Below are positions 62,515-64,000 of a DNA stretch of 64,000 bases, in pieces (the stretch's first letter is position 1; each line of letters opens with the position of its first letter). Made by a program: the position numbers and the translations under genes. The stretch is from the NCBI RefSeq assembly GCF_002245535.1, contig NZ_NKCN01000013.1, forward strand, positions 95,747 to 159,746, read 5' to 3'. The notes below the pieces were generated by a model. The model saw nothing but the letters and a program-made list of their open reading frames with translations, did no database searches and had not been told where the DNA came from. Origin of the DNA: Mycobacterium lehmannii. Lineage in GTDB: Bacteria > Actinomycetota > Actinomycetes > Mycobacteriales > Mycobacteriaceae.

Positions 62515-63479
62515 CGGCCCGGCTCCGTCCGTCGCGAGCTCCCGCCGCGGTCCGGATCGGCGGTGAGCACGGCGACCACCTCATCCGGGGCGTGCGCGCG
62601 CTGGGCGGTGCGCAATGAGTTCGCCCGATATGCCTGCGCCAATTCGGGATTCACCTCCGTCAGGGCTTCGAGATGACGCGCCACAGCGGCGGCGTCCCCG
62701 CGTGCCACCGGGCCGGTCAATGCCGCCTGACCGCGTTGGAGCGCGTTCTCCAGTGACGCGCGCGCCAGCGGGCCGACGACCCGCTCGGGCAGACCTCCAG
62801 GCGCATCGCCGACCAGTTCCTGGCCGAGCAGCTCCTGGCCCCACAGCGCCGACCGCAATCCCTCGACCGCGTCGAGCAGCACCGTCACCAGGTGATTGCT
62901 GGCATGCGCCAGTGCCGCGTGATAGAGCGTGCGCGCGTCCTCGCGGACCCGGAACGGCTCCCCGCCGATCTCGAGCACAAGCGATTGGGCGATCGCGTAT
63001 CCGACCTCGTCGGCTGCCGTCACCCCGAAGCAGGTGTCGGCCAGGCGGTCGATGTCCTCGTCGGTGCCGGTGAAGGTCATCGCCGGATGGATCGCCAGCG
63101 GTATGCAGCCCTGCGACGTCAGCGGTGTCAGCACGGCGATTCCGTTCGCACCGGAGGTGTGCGCGACGATCGTGCCCGACCGCACCGACCCGGTCGCGGC
63201 CAGACCGGACACCAACTTCTCGAGCTCGGCGTCGGGCACCGCGAGGATCAGCAGTTCGCAACGGCTCGCCACCTCGTCGACCGGAAGCACCGCGGTGTCG
63301 GGCAGCCGACGCTGGGCGCGGTCGCGCGACGCACGCGAGACCCCGCTGCACGCCACCACGACGTGCTCGGCGCGCTCGAGGGCGACACCCAGCGCGGAGC
63401 CGACACGACCTGCTGAAACGATGCCGACAGTGAGCCGCGCCGGGCGGAATCCGCCAGGTGGGGTCCCCATGGCGACCAT
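62511..63479 (-). CDS. Rossmann-fold/DUF2520 oxidoreductase-like protein (Rv3603c-like)
   Basis: A 322-residue protein with an N-terminal NAD(P)-binding Rossmann domain ([20 protein letters not shown], about 16-35; [10 protein letters not shown], about 77) and a C-terminal DUF2520 helical domain ([16 protein letters not shown], about 198). It precedes panC in mycobacteria. A ketopantoate-reductase-like role in pantothenate synthesis is an attractive inference from order and fold but is not shown by sequence. ATG 63479 or ATG 63470 could start. The stop overlaps panC. Confidence 0.82.
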   Translation of the reverse strand: MVAMGTPPGGFRPARLTVGIVSAGRVGSALGVALERAEHVVVACSGVSRASRDRAQRRLPDTAVLPVDEVASRCELLILAVPDAELEKLVSGLAATGSVRSGTIVAHTSGANGIAVLTPLTSQGCIPLAIHPAMTFTGTDEDIDRLADTCFGVTAADEVGYAIAQSLVLEIGGEPFRVREDARTLYHAALAHASNHLVTVLLDAVEGLRSALWGQELLGQELVGDAPGGLPERVVGPLARASLENALQRGQAALTGPVARGDAAAVARHLEALTEVNPELAQAYRANSLRTAQRAHAPDEVVAVLTADPDRGGSSRRTEPGR

Positions 63480-63559
63480 GAAGTCGACCTCGCTGCGAGT
63501 TGATGGGTGTACGTTCCAGTCCCGCGGTGCGGGTACCGGACGGTCGCTACGAGATTAAC

Positions 63560-64000
63560 TCACTCCTCGCGGCGTCTGCGACGCCCGCCCGGTGTGGGGC
63601 TCGCCTGAAGCCGGGCCAACAGTTCGGCGACGGACTGTCCGGCGGTGTCGGGGTCGTCGGCGCTGCGGTGCCGCCGCCCTGTGGGAGGCGGTGGTTCCGG
63701 CGGTTCTGGGGGCACGGTCTGCTGCGCGGGGCGCCCCGGATCGCCGCTGGCCGGCGACGCCGAATGCCTGCCACGTCGCGGTTCGGGCGACGGTGTCGAG
63801 GCGTCGGGCTCGGCGGCCGGGCCGGCCACATCGTCCTCGGGTTCTGGGGCCCGGCGCCTACCGACGTACTCGGTCGTCGATCCGTTGCCGCGCGAGACCC
63901 AGTTGCTGCCCGGGGCGCCCGGCGGAAGCCAGCGCCCGTCCGCGGGTGCGGGCTGCCAGTCGCTCGTCGGCGCCGGCTCGGGGGCGGGGGCCGGTGGCGG
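63560..64000 (-). CDS. Proline/arginine-rich protein, C-terminal part (Rv3604c-like; 5' end outside the window)
   Basis: The minus-strand frame is open from the window edge (64000) to a TGA at 63562-63560, giving at least 146 residues. It is strongly Pro/Ala/Arg-rich with acidic patches, contains WQPAPADGRWLPPGAPG and ends SPTPGGRRRRREE. Gene order matches the long alanine/proline-rich membrane protein Rv3604c of M. tuberculosis, of which this would be the disordered cytosolic tail. No start is visible inside the window and no catalytic motif was found. Confidence 0.72.
   Translation of the reverse strand, partial: PPPAPAPEPAPTSDWQPAPADGRWLPPGAPGSNWVSRGNGSTTEYVGRRRAPEPEDDVAGPAAEPDASTPSPEPRRGRHSASPASGDPGRPAQQTVPPEPPEPPPPTGRRHRSADDPDTAGQSVAELLARLQASPTPGGRRRRREE

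Overview
The window is high-GC actinobacterial chromosome. Its gene content and order closely follow the Mycobacterium tuberculosis block from kstR2 (Rv3557c) through Rv3604c, read here from sequence resemblance and remembered synteny rather than a database search. PPE64, the PE_PGRS genes, nat, lppH and ispD are missing from their expected places, and several accessory blocks are inserted. That pattern fits a non-tuberculous, probably environmental mycobacterium (Mycolicibacterium-like). No tRNA, rRNA, CRISPR array or insertion sequence was recognised.

Region 1 (1-11949) is the KstR2 regulon for the C and D rings of cholesterol: kstR2, ipdF, fadE30, fadD3, fadE31-fadE32-fadE33 and aspB. Two clear KstR2 palindromes sit at 483-496 and 5009-5022. 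A three-gene cassette (613-3059: a DUF2563-like protein, a large helical protein with a glycine-zipper tail, and a membrane protein) takes the place of PPE64. A MerR regulator and two small proteins lie between fadE33 and aspB.

Region 2 (11976-19300) is accessory: an HNH/DUF222 gene, then a ketone-body operon (MFS importer, 3-hydroxybutyrate dehydrogenase, acetoacetyl-CoA synthetase) divergent from a LysR regulator, and a monoacylglycerol-lipase-like hydrolase. Region 3 (19306-27770) is the KstR regulon for ring A/B degradation: hsaB, hsaC, hsaD, hsaA, kshB, a secreted protein, fadE34 and kstR, with three KstR operators.

Region 4 (27811-40585) is mixed: otsB, a phosphotransferase, a LacI regulator, a zinc/manganese-type ABC importer, bluB, pxpA, and a cobalamin-riboswitch-controlled BtuFCD-like importer with a FhuF-like [2Fe-2S] protein. 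The permease gene of that importer is frameshifted in this sequence. An MBL-fold protein and an ArsB-type transporter follow. Region 5 (40582-53655) holds housekeeping genes: rlmB, cysS, ispF, carD, lpqE, radA, disA, canB, mutY, mhuD and lpqF, with an accessory GlxA/AraC regulator. Region 6 (53656-64000) begins with a second cobalamin-riboswitch operon (cbtB, cbtA, a phosphatase-fold protein), then clpC1, lsr2, lysS, coaX, panD, panC, a Rossmann/DUF2520 protein and the 3' end of a proline-rich protein.

Two themes link the window. One is sterol catabolism under two TetR repressors. The other is cobalt/cobalamin acquisition: two riboswitches, BluB, CbtAB and a BtuFCD-like system. Cholesterol breakdown releases propionyl-CoA, whose methylmalonyl-CoA route needs B12, so their proximity is suggestive, though co-function is only an inference. 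Many operons use 4-base ATGA or GTGA stop/start overlaps, which decided several start sites.
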